Below are positions 38,201 through 50,676 of a stretch of DNA of 64,000 bases, in pieces; within the stretch, counting starts at the first letter, position 1; each line of letters opens with the position of its first letter. The DNA is from Neoarius graeffei (taxonomy: Eukaryota > Chordata > Actinopteri > Siluriformes > Ariidae): positions 51,064,400-51,128,399 of the forward strand of contig NC_083596.1 of the NCBI RefSeq assembly GCF_027579695.1, read 5' to 3'. The translations under genes and the position numbers were made by a program. The notes below the pieces were generated by a model, which saw only the letters and a program-made list of their open reading frames with translations, was not told where the DNA came from and did not search any database.

Positions 38201-38682
38201 AAGAAAAAGGAGTTTTCTTCAGCTTGTCCCCATGAGCCCCAAAATAAATCTGTTAACCTTTCAGGTAAAAACTACACGGAGAAGATAAATCACTCTTCCA
38301 GAACGGAAAAGTAACGGATGTTGTGTTTTCCCACCTGACTGTATTTAACGGAATGTTCCGGAATGTTAACCTCGCGAGACCCGATATGGCGTATAACTGA
38401 CGGGGCGGTGAGTCCATTGTAGTGAAAAGCCCAAGGTGAGACATGAACTCATGACCAACACGGCACGAGTCGAGCTGCATCACGTCTCTGTTGAGTCTCT
38501 TCCTGTTTCTGAACATTTGTTTATTTCCAGTAAAGACGGTTTATTACGTTTTTACTGATGCAGTGGGACGCCGTGTCCTCCGACTCGGTTTCAGTCTGGA
38601 AGCACGACGCCTCGAGACACGATTCCTACACACACCGCGTACTAACTCTGAACCTCACACACCTGCTTTCAGTCACAGATTC

Positions 38683-39043
38683 CCTCCTGAATTAAACCCC
38701 GCCTTCTGCTACTCTGCTGATTTAAACCCCGCCTTCTGCTACTCTCCTGAATTAAACCCCGCCTTCTGCTACTCTCCTGATTTAAACCCTGCCTTCTGCT
38801 ACTCTCCTGATTTAAACCCCGCCTTCTGCTACCCTCCTGAATTAAACCCCGCCTTCTGCTACTCTCCTGATTTAAGCCCCGCCTTCTGTTACTCTCCTGA
38901 TTTAAACCCCACCTTCTGCTACTCTACTGATTTAAACCCCTCCTTCTGCTACTCTCCTGATTTAAACCCTGCCTTCTGCTACTCTCCTGATTTAAACCCC
39001 GCCTTCTGCTACTCTGCTGATTTAAACCCCGCCTTCTGCTACT
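38683..39043. repeat. 30-bp minisatellite, block 1
   Basis: Twelve units of the type ctcctgatttaaaccccgcc plus ttctgctact. The block ends where a TIR element is inserted at 39044 and resumes at 40475. Because 30 is a multiple of three, it is open in frame on both strands (DLNPAFCYSP on plus). Confidence 0.97.
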
Positions 39044-40474
39044 CAGAGATCCCAGCAGTAATTGAAAAAAATAGAGGAATGTAAGAAACTATCACCGGGC
39101 GGCATGGTGGTGTAGGCTAGTGGTTAGTGCTGTCGCCTCACAGCAAGAAGGTCCGGGTTCGAGCCCCGTGGCCGGCGAGGGCCTTTCTGTGCGGAGTTTG
39201 CATGTTCTCCCCGTGTCCGCGTGGGTTTCCTCCGGGTGCTCCGGTTTCCCCCACAGTCCAAAGACATGCAGGTTAGGTTAACTGGTGACTCTAAATTGAG
39301 CGTAGGTGTGAATGTGAGTGTGAATGGTTGTCTGTGTCTATGTGTCAGCCCTGTGATGACCTGGCGACTTGTCCAGGGTGAACCCCGCCTTTCGCCCGTA
39401 GTCAGCTGGGATAGGATCCAGCTCGCCTGCGACCCTGTAGAACAGGATAAAGCGGCTAGAGATAATGAGATGAGAAACTATCAGCAGGGGTCAAGGGGGC
39501 TGCCTGAAGCTGTTGAGATTTTAACATTTAAAGATGCTATAGAACACATTTTTTTACATAGATTTAACATAGAAAAGCAACAGAATTTAACCATAATGTG
39601 TATCTATTTGATGCCATATTTTGTAATCAATGACATAAGTGGCAAAAAAAAATAATATAAAAATTGAAGAATATACTTGCCTAAATATTCCACTGATTTT
39701 GTTATAACAATAGTATCCATAGTTCATCTCATTTGTTTATTTTTTTTGTTTCAAGTTAATGTCAAAACTAGTCTAATATAAGCCACATTCATTTTTCAAA
39801 AATCATGAATATGAGCAGAAATCAATGATTCAGTAATATTAGATATATACATATGTACAGCAAATACTGGAGATATTTGATTTAAACCTCTCTTTTTGAA
39901 AGGTTTCACTGCAAAGGAATGTAATGCTCTTTTCTGGGGTGCATTTTGTCTTTCCTCCAGTTTTCTCTGCTTTTGTTTCTCTGATCTTTCCTTCTGCTTT
40001 TCTGATGTTCCTGCAGTGCTCTGAATTAAGTTCAACGCATTAGAAACAAAAGCACGAACGGAGTTAAAACATGTTTTCTCGCAAATGGGCGTAGCCATAT
40101 TGTTTTCTTGTTCTATTGCGTACAGTCTCGCGGTCAGTGTTGCCAGATACTCCTGACGTTTTCCAGCCCAAAATATGTTCAAAACCCGCCAAAATGCACT
40201 TGAAACCCCCCAACTGGGCGGAGAACTGCGCAATCTGGCAACACTGCTCGCGGTATTTACGTCAATTTAACTTCCGAGTGTTCCCGAATGTCCACGAGAA
40301 CAAACGAAGCCGACGAAAACATCGCTAAACAAGCAAACCAAATCAGAACGTATTCTGCTGGTCATTTTACTTAAACATATTTTTAATGGATATACAAGAG
40401 ATTTAAAAAAAAAACAAAAACTTTCGCTAGAAAATAGCGGAATTCCGCTAAATAGCGGACGTCTGGGATCCCTG
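39044..40474. mobile_element. DNA transposon with short terminal inverted repeats, unclassified
   Basis: The left end cagagatcccag and right end ctgggatccctg are inverted copies with one difference. The flanking minisatellite shows gctact on both sides (39038-39043 and 40475-40480), an apparent 6-bp duplication. About 1.05 kb remain after subtracting the nested SINE. A 145-codon minus frame at 39796-40233 has a plausible basic composition but no recognised domain. The right subterminal part carries repeated ttccgcta/tagcgga motifs. Confidence 0.65.
39095..39474 (+). mobile_element. tRNA-derived SINE (Mermaid-like), copy D
   Basis: Nested in the TIR element. Target duplication aaactatca at 39086-39094 and 39475-39483. 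The head carries a small insertion (gtgtaggctagtggtt), and the tail ends gagataatgagatgag. Confidence 0.92.
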
Positions 40475-43204
40475 GCTACTCTCCTGATTTAAACCCCGCC
40501 TTCTGTTACTCTCCTGATTTAAACCCCGCCTTCTGCTACTCTCCTGATTTAAACCCCGCTTTCTGCTACTCTCCTGATTTAAACCCCGCCTTCTGCTACT
40601 CTCCTGATTTAAACCCCGCCTTCTGCTACTCCCCTGATTTAAACCCCACCTTCTGCTACTCTCCTGATTTAAACCCCGCCTTCTGCTACTCTCCTGATTT
40701 AAACCCCGCCTTCTGCTACCCTCCTGATTTAAACCCCGCTTTCTGTTACCCTCCTGATTTAAACCCCGCCTTCTGCTACTCTCCTGATTTAAACCCCGCC
40801 TTCTGTTACTCTCCTGATTTAAACCCCTCCTTCTGCTACTCTCCTGATTTAAACCCCTCCTTCTGCTACTCTCCTGATTTAAACCCCGCCTTCTGTTACT
40901 CTCCTGATTTAAACCCCGCCTTCTGCTACTCTGCTGATTTAAACCCCGCCTTCTGTTACTCTCCTGATTTAAACCCCGCCTTCTGCTACTCTGCTGATTT
41001 AAACCACGCCTTCTGCTACTCTCCTGATTTAAACCCCGCCTTCTGCTACTCTCCTGATTTAAACCCCTCCTTCTGCTACTCTCCTGATTTAAACCCCTTC
41101 TTCTGCTACTCTCCTGATTTAAACCCCGCCTTCTGCTACTCTCCTGATTTAAACCCCGCCTTCTGCTACTCTCCTTATTTAAATCCCGCCTTCTGCTACT
41201 TCCCTGATTTAAACCCCGCCTTCTGTTTCCCTCCTGATTTAAACCCCAACTTCTGCTACTCTGCTGATTTAAACCCCGCTTTCTGTTACCCTCCTGATTT
41301 AAACCCCTCCCTCTGCTACTCTCCTGATTTAAACCCCGCCTTCTGTTACTCTCCTGATTTAAACCCCGCCTTCTGTTTCCCTCCTGATTTAAACCCCAAC
41401 TTCTGCTACTCTGCTGATTTAAACCCCGCTTTCTGTTACCCTCCTGATTTAAACCCCTCCCTCTGCTACTCTCCTGATTTAAACCCCGCCTTCTGTTACC
41501 CTCCTGATTTAAACCCCTCCCTCTGCTACTCTCCTGATTTAAACCCCGCCTTCTGTTACTCTCCTGATTTAAACCCCGCCTTCTGCTACTCTCCTGATTT
41601 AAACCCCGCCTTCTGCTACTCTGCTGATTTAAACCCCGCCTTCTGTTACTCTCCTGATTTAAACCCCGCCTTCTGTTACTCTCCTGATTTAAACCCCGCC
41701 TTCTGCTACTCTCCTGATTTAAACCCCGCCTTCTGCTACTCTGCTGATTTAAACCCCGCCTTCTGTTACTCTGCTGATTTAAACCCCGCCTTCTGCTACT
41801 CTCCTGATTTAAACCCCTCCTTCTGCTACTCTCCTGATTTAAACCCCGCCTTCTGCTACTCTCCTGATTTAAACCCCGCCTTCTGTTACTCTCCTGATTT
41901 AAACCCCGCCTTCTGTTTCCCTCCTGATTTAAACCCCGCCTTCTGTTTCCCTCCTGATTTAAACCCCGCCTTCTGTTTCCCTCCTGATTTAAACCCCGCC
42001 TTCTGTTTCCCTCCTGATTTAAACCCCGCCTTCTGCTACTCTGCTGATTTAAACCCCGCCTTCTGTTACTCTCCTGATTTAAACCCTGCCTTCTGTTTCC
42101 CTCCTGATTTAAACCCCGCCTTCTGTTTCCCTCCTGATTTAAACCCCTCCTTCTGCTACTCTCCTGATTTAAACCCCGCTTTCTGCTACTCTCCTTATTT
42201 AAACCCCGCCTTCTGCTACTCTGCTGATTTAAACCCCACCTTCTGTTACTCTCCTGATTTAAACCCCTCCTTCTGCTACTCTCCTGATTTAAACCCCTCC
42301 TTCTGCTACTCTCCTGATTTAAACCCCGCCTTCTGCTACTCTCCTGATTTAAACCCCCCCTTCTGCTACTCTCCTTATTTAAACCCCTCCTTCTGTTACT
42401 CTCCTGATTTAAACCCCACCTTCTGTTACTCTCCTGATTTAAACCCCGCCTTCTGCTACCCTCCTGATTTAAACCCCTCCTTCTGCTACTCTGCTGATTT
42501 AAACCCCTCCTTCTGCTACTCTCCTGATTTAAACCCCACCTTCTGTTACTCTCCTGATTTAAACCCCTCCTTCTGCTACTCTCCTGATTTAAACCCCGCC
42601 TTCTGTTTCCCTCCTGATTTAAACCCCTCCTTCTGCTACTCTCCTGATTTAAACCCCGCTTTCTGCTACTCTCCTTATTTAAACCCCCCCTTCTGCTACT
42701 CTGCTGATTTAAACCCCACCTTCTGTTACTCTCCTGATTTAAACCCCTCCTTCTGCTACTCTCCTGATTTAAACCCCGCCTTCTGCTACTCTCCTGATTT
42801 AAACCCCCCCTTCTGCTACTCTCCTTATTTAAACCCCTCCTTCTGTTACTCTCCTGATTTAAACCCCACCTTCTGTTACTCTCCTGATTTAAACCCCGCC
42901 TTCTGCTACCCTCCTGATTTAAACCCCTCCTTCTGCTACTCTGCTGATTTAAACCCCGCCTTCTGTTTCCCTCCTGATTTAAACCCACCCCACCTTCTGT
43001 TACTCTCTTGATTTAAACCTCACCTTCTGCTACCCTCCTGATTTAAACCCCACCTTCTGCTAGTCTGCTGATTTAATCCCCGCCTTCTGTTACTCTCCTG
43101 ATTTAAACCCCACCTTCTATTTCTCTCCTGATTTAAACCCCACCTTCTGCTAGTCTGCTGATTTAATCCCCGCCTTCTGTTACTCTCCTGATTTAAACCC
43201 CACC
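40475..43204. repeat. 30-bp minisatellite, block 2, about 90 units
   Basis: Uninterrupted 30-bp periodicity for about 2.7 kb with unit ctcctgatttaaaccccgcc plus ttctgctact. Variant units occur in ordered series: 42361-42500 recurs at 42811-42950 (a 450-bp shift), and 42181-42290 recurs at 42661-42770 (480 bp), so there is higher-order structure of 15-16 units. The minus strand is open for 846 codons of GLNQESSRRR repeats. The last units (from about 42985) are more diverged. Confidence 0.97.
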
Positions 43205-46200
43205 CAGTATGGAGGAGGGCAGCCTACTTACCCACAGCCTGGGGTTAACAGCCCTTGGTCATGGATTCTTATACCCGCTACAGACCCTACTCAAGAGTCT
43301 ATTAACTACCTGTGTCACATGGCTGGGCAGCGGCAACGCGCTAATGACGAGCCACTGGCAAAGCCGCAAGGACCCTATGGCTCCAACAAGCCCAAACGTG
43401 CCCGCAAAAATTGTATGAGGCAGATCAAATTAGCATCTTGGAATGTAAGAACTCTCTCAGATGCCACAACATCCAAGCGCCAAGCTCCTGAACGCAGATC
43501 TGCCTTAATATCAGCTGAGCTCAAACGTCTTAAATAGATCTTGCCTGCCTGAGTGAATGCCGTATCCCAGAGGAAGGGGAATTGATGGATGGCAGTTACA
43601 CCTTCATACACTCTGGCAAAAGCTGTGACCAAGTAAAGCAAGGTGTTGCAATAGCATTAAAGAACCACTTGTGTCCACTAGTTATCAGCTGGAAGGGGAT
43701 CAACTCCCGTATAATGAAGATGTGCATAAAGCTAGATAACACCTGCCACGCCACTGTCTTCAGTGTTTACGCCCCTACTTTCAAGAGACCCATTTAGGAA
43801 AGGACCCGTTTCTATGACCAGCTAACTGAAGTGCTTGCGTCTATTCCCAGAAACGATCGTCTTTTTCTTCTTGGTGATTTCAACGCTAGAGTTGGGTGTG
43901 ACCACGAGACCTGGCCAAATGTCACCAGCCCTCATGGGCTTGGTCAGGAAAATGACCAGGGAATCATGTTCCTTGAACTATGTGCTCAGTTTGGACTCAC
44001 CATCTCAAACACAATGTTCTCCCATCCTGACATTCACAAAGGCACATGGATGCATCCCAGATCAAAATGCTGGCACACGATCGATTATATTATTATTCAC
44101 CAACACTTCAGGTCAGACCTTGTTGACTCCCATGTCCACCGCAGCGCAGACTGTTGGACTGACCACAGGCTCGTTTGCGTGTGGTTACAACTACGTTTTC
44201 ACATACCATCCTGCAAAAAGAAATCTGAGCTAAGCTGCCTCGATGTAGCCCATTTAAAACTGCCCGAGTTAAGCAACCAACTGGAACAGAGGATCTCCGA
44301 AAACATCAAGGATCTCAACGTGGAATCACTAGATCAACAATGCAAGAGCCTCCATGAGGCTCTCTATGTTTCCACCAGAGAAACAGTTGGTTTTGCCAAG
44401 ATGAAACACCGAGATTGGTTCGATGAGAATAACACCTTTATCACCAGCTTTCTCAAGCAGAAACAACTAGCTTACCAACAGGTCCTCCACAATGACACCC
44501 CAGAGAGTCACCAATGCTACAGAGCAGCAAGGAACTCCTGCCAAAGAGAGTTGCACCGCCTGCAAAATCAATGGTGGCTAGACCAAACCTGCGAAATTGA
44601 AGCACTTGCCGAAAGACAAGATTCCAAAGGCTTTTTTAAAGCGGTGAAACTGATCTCTCAAAGACGCTTGCCAGGCCTCACTCCTACTGACGACTCTGAA
44701 GGCAACAGGCTCACTGAAAATGAGGACATACTAGAATGCAGGCAAAAACACTTTTCTACTTTGTTAAACCAGCCAAGCACAGTAAACATGGCAGTCCTTG
44801 ATGACATTCTGCAGGAGGAAGAGCAGGCTGAGATTGCTGTACCACCTACTGAGGCTGAAATCGAGAAGGCCTTGAAACAACTTGCCAATGATAAAGCTCC
44901 TGGACCAGATGGTATACCTCCTGAAGTGCTCAAGGCTGGCGGACGTCCTCTATTGACCCAGCTTCATAAGCTCCTTCTGAGTATTTAGCAAGAAGAAAGG
45001 GTGCCACAGGAATTCAAAGACGGCATCATTGTTACTCTGTTCAAAAAGAACTGCTGCTTCATATGTGGCAATTACAGGGGGATTACTCTGCTCTCCATCA
45101 TAGGAAAACTCTACACCAAAGTCATTCTCAACCAGATATGGCTATGCGTTGAAAAACACTATCCAGAGGCACAGTGCAACTTCAGAGCTGGTAGGTCTAC
45201 CAACGACATGATGTTCGCCATGAGACAGCTTATTGAGGAGTGCCACGAGCAACACCAGGAGCTCCACGTAATATTCGTAGATCTTGTGAAAGCCTTCGAT
45301 TCCGTCAACAGGCCTCTCATGTGGAACCTTCTGCTCAAGATTGGGATACCACCAAAGACTGTGAACATCATCAAGAGCTTCCATGAGGGTATGCAAGCCA
45401 AAATATCTGTTGCAGGAGAGCTTTCCAAGGAATTCGTAGTTTCATGGCACCGGCCCTATTCATTCTCTTTTTTTCTTACATGTTGAGAAAGGCACACCAG
45501 TCAATGCCCGACTTTGGCATCAACATCCGCCACAAACAAGACGGCAAGCTATTTAACCTTCGTAGATGAAAGATCAAGTCTGCAAAAGTAACACAGCTGA
45601 GCGATTTTCTCTATGCTGATGATGCAGTGCTTGGTACCAACAACCACAGGTGACTGCAAGATGGTATAAATGTGCTCAATAAGACTTGCAAAGACTTTGG
45701 GCTGACAATCAGCAAGCCAAAAACCGAAGTCATGCATGTTAACTGTCTAGATCCACCTGCTACCACCATTGATGACTTTACACTAAAGAAAGCACACAAA
45801 TTCACCTATCTTGGTGGCGATCTGACCGATGACGTAAATCTCGAGCCTGAGATAAAAAAGAGGATCAGCAGAGCAGCTGGCTCCTTCTGCTCACTGGCAG
45901 CTAGTTGGTTTGATAGGAAAGGGATATCAATAAGCACCAAACTTGCAGTCTACAAGGCTATTATACCACCAACACTACTCTATGGAAGTGAGACATGGCC
46001 CACACTAGCTCGCCAGGTCCACTTGCTAGAATGTTTTCATCAACGTTCACTGCACCGCATCCTCAAGATGAGATGGTGGCAGCACATCACAAACGCAGAA
46101 GTGCTAAGGAGGGCCAATTGTAACACCATCGAGGCAATCATCAGGTCAAACCGACTGCTTTGGCTTGGTCATGTCTGCCGGATGAATAGTAACAGGATCC

Positions 46201-46487
46201 CTAAAGAGCTTTTCTTGGAGAGAACTAGCCGAAGGTAAAAGATCTAGAGGAAGACTGAAGAAGTGATGGAAAGATTGCGCAAAGGACGATCTGAGACTTT
46301 GCGGCTTCCCGGACAATTGGCATGATCTGACAGCTGATCGTGACACATGGCGGTGCAAAATAAGATGTGGAAGGGCTTTGGTTGATGCCAGGCTTCTGGA
46401 AAGAGCGGCGGCTAGACGCACTCGTTGAAAGAGATAGTCTGATGAATCTGGGATCTCCAATTGTCGCTTGCGACATGGATCACAATG
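43205..46487 (+). mobile_element. LINE (non-LTR retrotransposon) remnant inserted in the minisatellite
   Basis: The coding strand shows an endonuclease/exonuclease/phosphatase domain: LASWNVRTLSD near 43430, SVYAPT near 43765, LLGDFNARVG near 43870 and IDYIIIHQ with SADCWTDHRLV near 44080-44170. A reverse transcriptase follows (DKAPGPDGIPPEVL near 44890, NYRGITLLSIIGKLY near 45070, FRAGRSTNDMMF near 45185, FVDLVKAFDSVNR near 45280, YADDAVLG near 45615) and then a C-terminal segment with LLWLGHVCRM near 46155. Stops include TAG at 43534-43536, 43795-43797 and 44986-44988, plus frameshifts near 45450-45480, so it is dead. No ORF1 or poly(A) tail is seen. The clade is not decided. Confidence 0.9.
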
Positions 46488-47625
46488 GAATCTGCTACTC
46501 TGCTGATTTAAACCCCGTCTTCTGTTTCCCTCCTGATTTAAACCCCGCCTTCTGTTACTGTCCTGATTTAAGCCCGCCTTCTACTACTCTCCTGCTTTAA
46601 ACCCCACCTTCTGTTACTGTTCTGGTTTAAACCCCGCCTTCTGTTACTGTCCTGGTTTAAGCCCCGCCTTCTGCTACTCTCCTGGTTTAAGCCCCGCCTT
46701 TCTGCTACTCTCCTGATTTAAACCCCACCTTTTGCTACTCTCCTGATTTAAACCCCGCCTTCCGCTACTCTCCTGATTTAAACCCCACCTTCTGCTACTC
46801 TCCTGATTTAAACCCCACCTTCTGCTACTCTCCTGATTTAAACCCCGCCTTCCGCTACTCTCCTGATTTACACCCCGCCTTCCGCTACTCTCCTGATTTA
46901 AACCCCACCTTCTGCTACTCTCCTGATTTAAGCCCTGCCTTCTGCTACTCTCCTGATTTAAACCCCGCCTTCTGCTACTGTCATGATTTCCAAAGAAGAA
47001 CTGTCATGATTTAACCCCACCTTCTGTTACTCTCTTGATTTAAGCCCCGCCTTCTGCTACTCTCCTGATTTAAACCCCGCCTTCTGCTACTCTGCTGATT
47101 TAAACCCCACCTTCTGCTACCCTCCTGATTTAAACCCCGCCTTCTGCTACCCTCCTGATTTAAACCCCACCTTCTGTTACCGTTCTGGTTTAAACCCTGC
47201 CTTCTGTTACCGTCCTGGTTTAAGCCCCGCCTTCTGCTACTCTCCTGATTTAAACCCCGCCTTCTGCTACTGTCATGATTTCCAAAGAAGAACTGTCATG
47301 ATTTAACCCCACCTTCTGTTACTCTCTTGATTTAAGCCCCGCCTTCTGCTACTCTCCTGATTTAAACCCCGCCTTCTGCTACTCTGCTGATTTAAACCCC
47401 GTCTTCTGCTACCCTCCTGATTTAAACCCCGCCTTCTGCTACCCTCCTGATTTAAACCCCACCTTCTGTTACCGTTCTGGTTTAAACCCTGCCTTCTGTT
47501 ACCGTCCTGGTTTAAGCCCCGCCTTCTGCTACTCTCCTGATTTAAGCCCCGCCTTCTGCTACTCTCCTGATTTAAACCCCTCCCTCTGCTACTGTCATGA
47601 TTTCAAAAGAAGAAGAACTGTCATG
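46488..47625. repeat. 30-bp minisatellite, block 3
   Basis: The array resumes directly after the LINE, with more variant units (ctggtttaagccccgcc and others). A marker variant, gtcatgatttccaaagaaga, recurs near 46980 and 47273, and as a longer form near 47593, showing a higher-order period of about 293-320 bases. Confidence 0.95.
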
Positions 47626-47992
47626 GGCGGCACGGTGGTGTAGTGGTTAGCGCTGTCGCCTCACAGCAAGAAGGTCCTGGGTTCGAGCCCCATGGCCGGC
47701 GAGGGCCTTTCTGTGCGGAGTTTGCATGTTCTCCCCGTGTCCGCGTGGGTTTCCTCCGGGTGCTCCGGTTTCCCCCACAGTCCAAAGACATGCAGGTTAG
47801 GTTAACTGGTGACTCTAAATTGAGCGTAGGTGTGAATGTGAGTGGTTGTCTGTGTCTATGTGTTAGCCCTGTGATGACCTGGCGACTTGTCCAGGGTGAA
47901 CCCCGCCTTTCACCCGTAGTCAGCTGGGATAGGATCCAGCTCGCCTGCGACCCTGTAGAACAGGATAAAGCGGCTAGAGATAATGAGATGAG
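47626..47992 (+). mobile_element. tRNA-derived SINE (Mermaid-like), copy E
   Basis: Inserted in a minisatellite unit with target duplication aagaactgtcatg (47613-47625 and 47993-48005). A short deletion removes one gtgaatg unit of the body. The head and the gataatgagatgag tail are intact. Confidence 0.92.
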
Positions 47993-49157
47993 AAGAACTG
48001 TCATGATTTAACCCCACCTTCTGTTACTCTCTTGATTTAAGCCCCGCCTTCTGCTACTGTCCTGATTTAAGCCCTGCCTTCTGCTACTCTCCTGATTTAA
48101 ACCCCGCCCTTCTGCTACTGTCATGATTTCCAAAGAAGAACTGTCATGATTTAACCCCACCTTCTGTTACTCTCTTGATTTAAGCCCCGCCTTCTGCTAC
48201 TCTCCTGATTTAAACCCCGCCTTCTGCTACTCTCCTGATTTAAACCCCGCCTTCTGCTACCCTCCTGATTTAAACCCCGCCTTCTGCTACCCTCCTGATT
48301 TAAACCCCGCCTTCTGCTACCCTCCTGGTTTAAACCCTGCCTTCTGTTACCGTCCTGGTTTAAGCCCCGCCTTCTGCTAGCCTCCTGATTTAAACCCCGC
48401 CTTCTGCTACCCTCCTGATTTAAACCCCGCCTTCTGTTACCGTCCTGGTTTAAACCCCGCCTTCTGCTACTCTCCTGATTTAAACCCCGCCTTCTGCTAC
48501 TCTCCTGATTTTAACTCCGCCTTCTCCTACTCTGCTGATTTAAACCCGCCTTCTGCTACTCTCCTGATTTAAACCCCGCCTTCTGCTACCCTCCTGATTT
48601 AAACCCCGCCTTCTGCTACCCTCCTGGTTTAAACCCTGCCTTCTGTTACCGTCCTGGTTTAAGCCCCGCCTTCTGCTAGCCTCCTGATTTAAACCCCGCC
48701 TTCTGCTACCCTCCTGATTTAAACCCCGCCTTCTGTTACCGTCCTGGTTTAAGCCCCGCCTTCTGCTAGCCTCCTGATTTAAACCCCGCCTTCTGCTACC
48801 CTCCTGATTTAAACCCCGCCTTCTGTTACCGTCCTGGTTTAAACCCCGCCTTCTGCTACTCTCCTGATTTAAACCCTGCCTTCTGCTACTCTCCTGATTT
48901 TAACTCCGCCTTCTCCTACTCTGCTGATTTAAACCCCGCCTTCTCCTACTCTGCTGATTTAAACCCCGCCTTCTGCTACTCTCCTGATTTAAACCCCGCC
49001 TTCTGCTACTCTCCTGATTTAAACCCCACCTTCTGCTACTCTCCTGATTTTAACTCCACCTTCTCCTACTCTGCTGATTTAAACCCCGCCTTCTGTTACT
49101 CTCCTGATTTAAACCCCGCCTTCCGTTTCCCTCCTGATTTAAACCCCGCCTTCTGTT
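47993..49157. repeat. 30-bp minisatellite, block 4
   Basis: Final part of the array with the same unit. Groups with ctcctggtttaaaccctgcc and ctgctagcctcctgattt recur about every 300 bases. It ends abruptly at ttctgttagtttg, 590 bases from the las1l stop. Confidence 0.95.
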
Positions 49158-49746
49158 AGTTTGTCTCGTGTTTGTTTTTATTCTCCATGCTGATGCTCAT
49201 CGTGTTCCTCACGGCTACTGTGGTGTTTGTTTTCATGCCTGGAGTTTTTGTTCCTTTGACTGTCCTGTGGAAATAAAAGGTTTCTGCACTCGGATCTGTC
49301 TCCGCCCCTCAACCCCGAGAAATGTATTAATGTCAAAATCCTGAGAGACAGAGAGAGAGAGAGAAGGGGAGGGAAAGAGTGAGAGCGCAAACGAGCTTAA
49401 TTTTTCAACCTTACGGTTTTATTTCCATTCACACACGACACCATTACAGCATAATAACAGAAGCTTTACGGTTCTGACTGAGTGGGAATGGAGCGATTGA
49501 AGAACCATTTTCTACAAATGTACACTGATATTTCAGAACCCTTTATACTTCTTTGGTTGTATCCACGAGGGAACTCCTAAATCTTCTCTGTAGAACCCTG
49601 CAATGTCTCCTGAGCAGATTTAAGTTCCTTTTTTTGGAAGTGCAGAACCCTGAAATATCCAAGAACCCGTGGAGAACGCAAACACACCAGACACAGTGTT
49701 AATTTGTTTGAAAATTTAATTTCAAAAATTGGTGTGTGTGGGTGTG
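49158..49746. other. las1l 3' flank and 3' UTR
   Basis: No further coding sequence is recognised. AATAAA on the minus strand at 49418-49423 (tttatt on plus) lies about 325 bases after the las1l stop and is the best poly(A) signal candidate. A short (GA)n lies near 49349-49363. Confidence 0.5.
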
Positions 49747-50637
49747 TTAGAAGAGTTTTAGCCCAGCTTTGAGCTTGGTGAGGTCACTGTGAGTCCATAG
49801 GGGTCCATCTGCTCCGGTTCTGCTCTGAAGTGGCACACTACACACGCACACACAAACCATTTCTTACCATACAACACACACAAAAAACCTACTACACATC
49901 ACAACACAATGCACACATGACCTCTCACCTCAGGCTGCTGTAGTGACCTTTGACCTGCTGGTCAAACACAGTCAGTGTTGAGTACGTCTCCACCATCAGA
50001 CACGACGGATCATCTGTCTGACCCGGAACCTTCCCCAGAGGGTGCTGCTTCCAGGGAACCTTATCTGTAGAGACACACACGGGTCAGAGGTGGGCTGCAT
50101 CCCAAACGCTTCAGTGTTCAGTCAGGGAACAAAATTTTTTAATGCTGCATTTTACCATTTTGTGTCATTTTTTTTTTAAAAAGACCGAATTAAGATATTT
50201 TTCTTGACTGTTTTATAAGGAAATAGAACAGTGTTTAATACAGGTGCGTTGTCTACCTGTACACACACTCCAGGCTGACCCTCGTAATGCTGCGTTTCTT
50301 TCCTGCACCGTTTCTGCACTCAGCTGCTCCTGTATTTCCTGTGTGGGCGGAGCCTTGGCTAATTCTGTGGGTTCATCAGGTAACTGGGTGTGTTTGTTTT
50401 GCATGGCCCCGCCCACACACTCCTGCAGGCTCTCAACTGTGTAGACAGGGTGGGAGGAGTCTGGGTTGCCAGGTTCACAGTTGCCAAGGTGACTCTGTGT
50501 GTAGATGGTGCAGAGGCGGAGCAAGTTGCGCTGCGTGTCCAGGGGGAGGGGCTTATCCATGTCCGTTAAAATCCTGGGAGAACAGAAACACATGAACACA
50601 AAACAATGACGTGTGTGTCTGCCAGTGTTCTATAAAG

Positions 50638-50676
<39 letters not shown>

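Noticed and set aside
40448-42988. 846-codon open frame (GLNQESSRRR repeats) as a protein-coding gene
   Set aside because: It is fully explained by a 30-bp tandem repeat lacking a stop in one frame. No start context, splice sites, codon bias or homologue supports it. Listed as a repeat and kept only as a finding to test.
38683-49157. CRISPR-like array
   Set aside because: The 30-bp units are contiguous and carry no unique spacers, there are no cas genes, and the DNA is from a vertebrate.
49178-49390. 70-codon minus frame in the las1l 3' flank
   Set aside because: No similarity, low-complexity SLSLSL start from a (GA)n tract.
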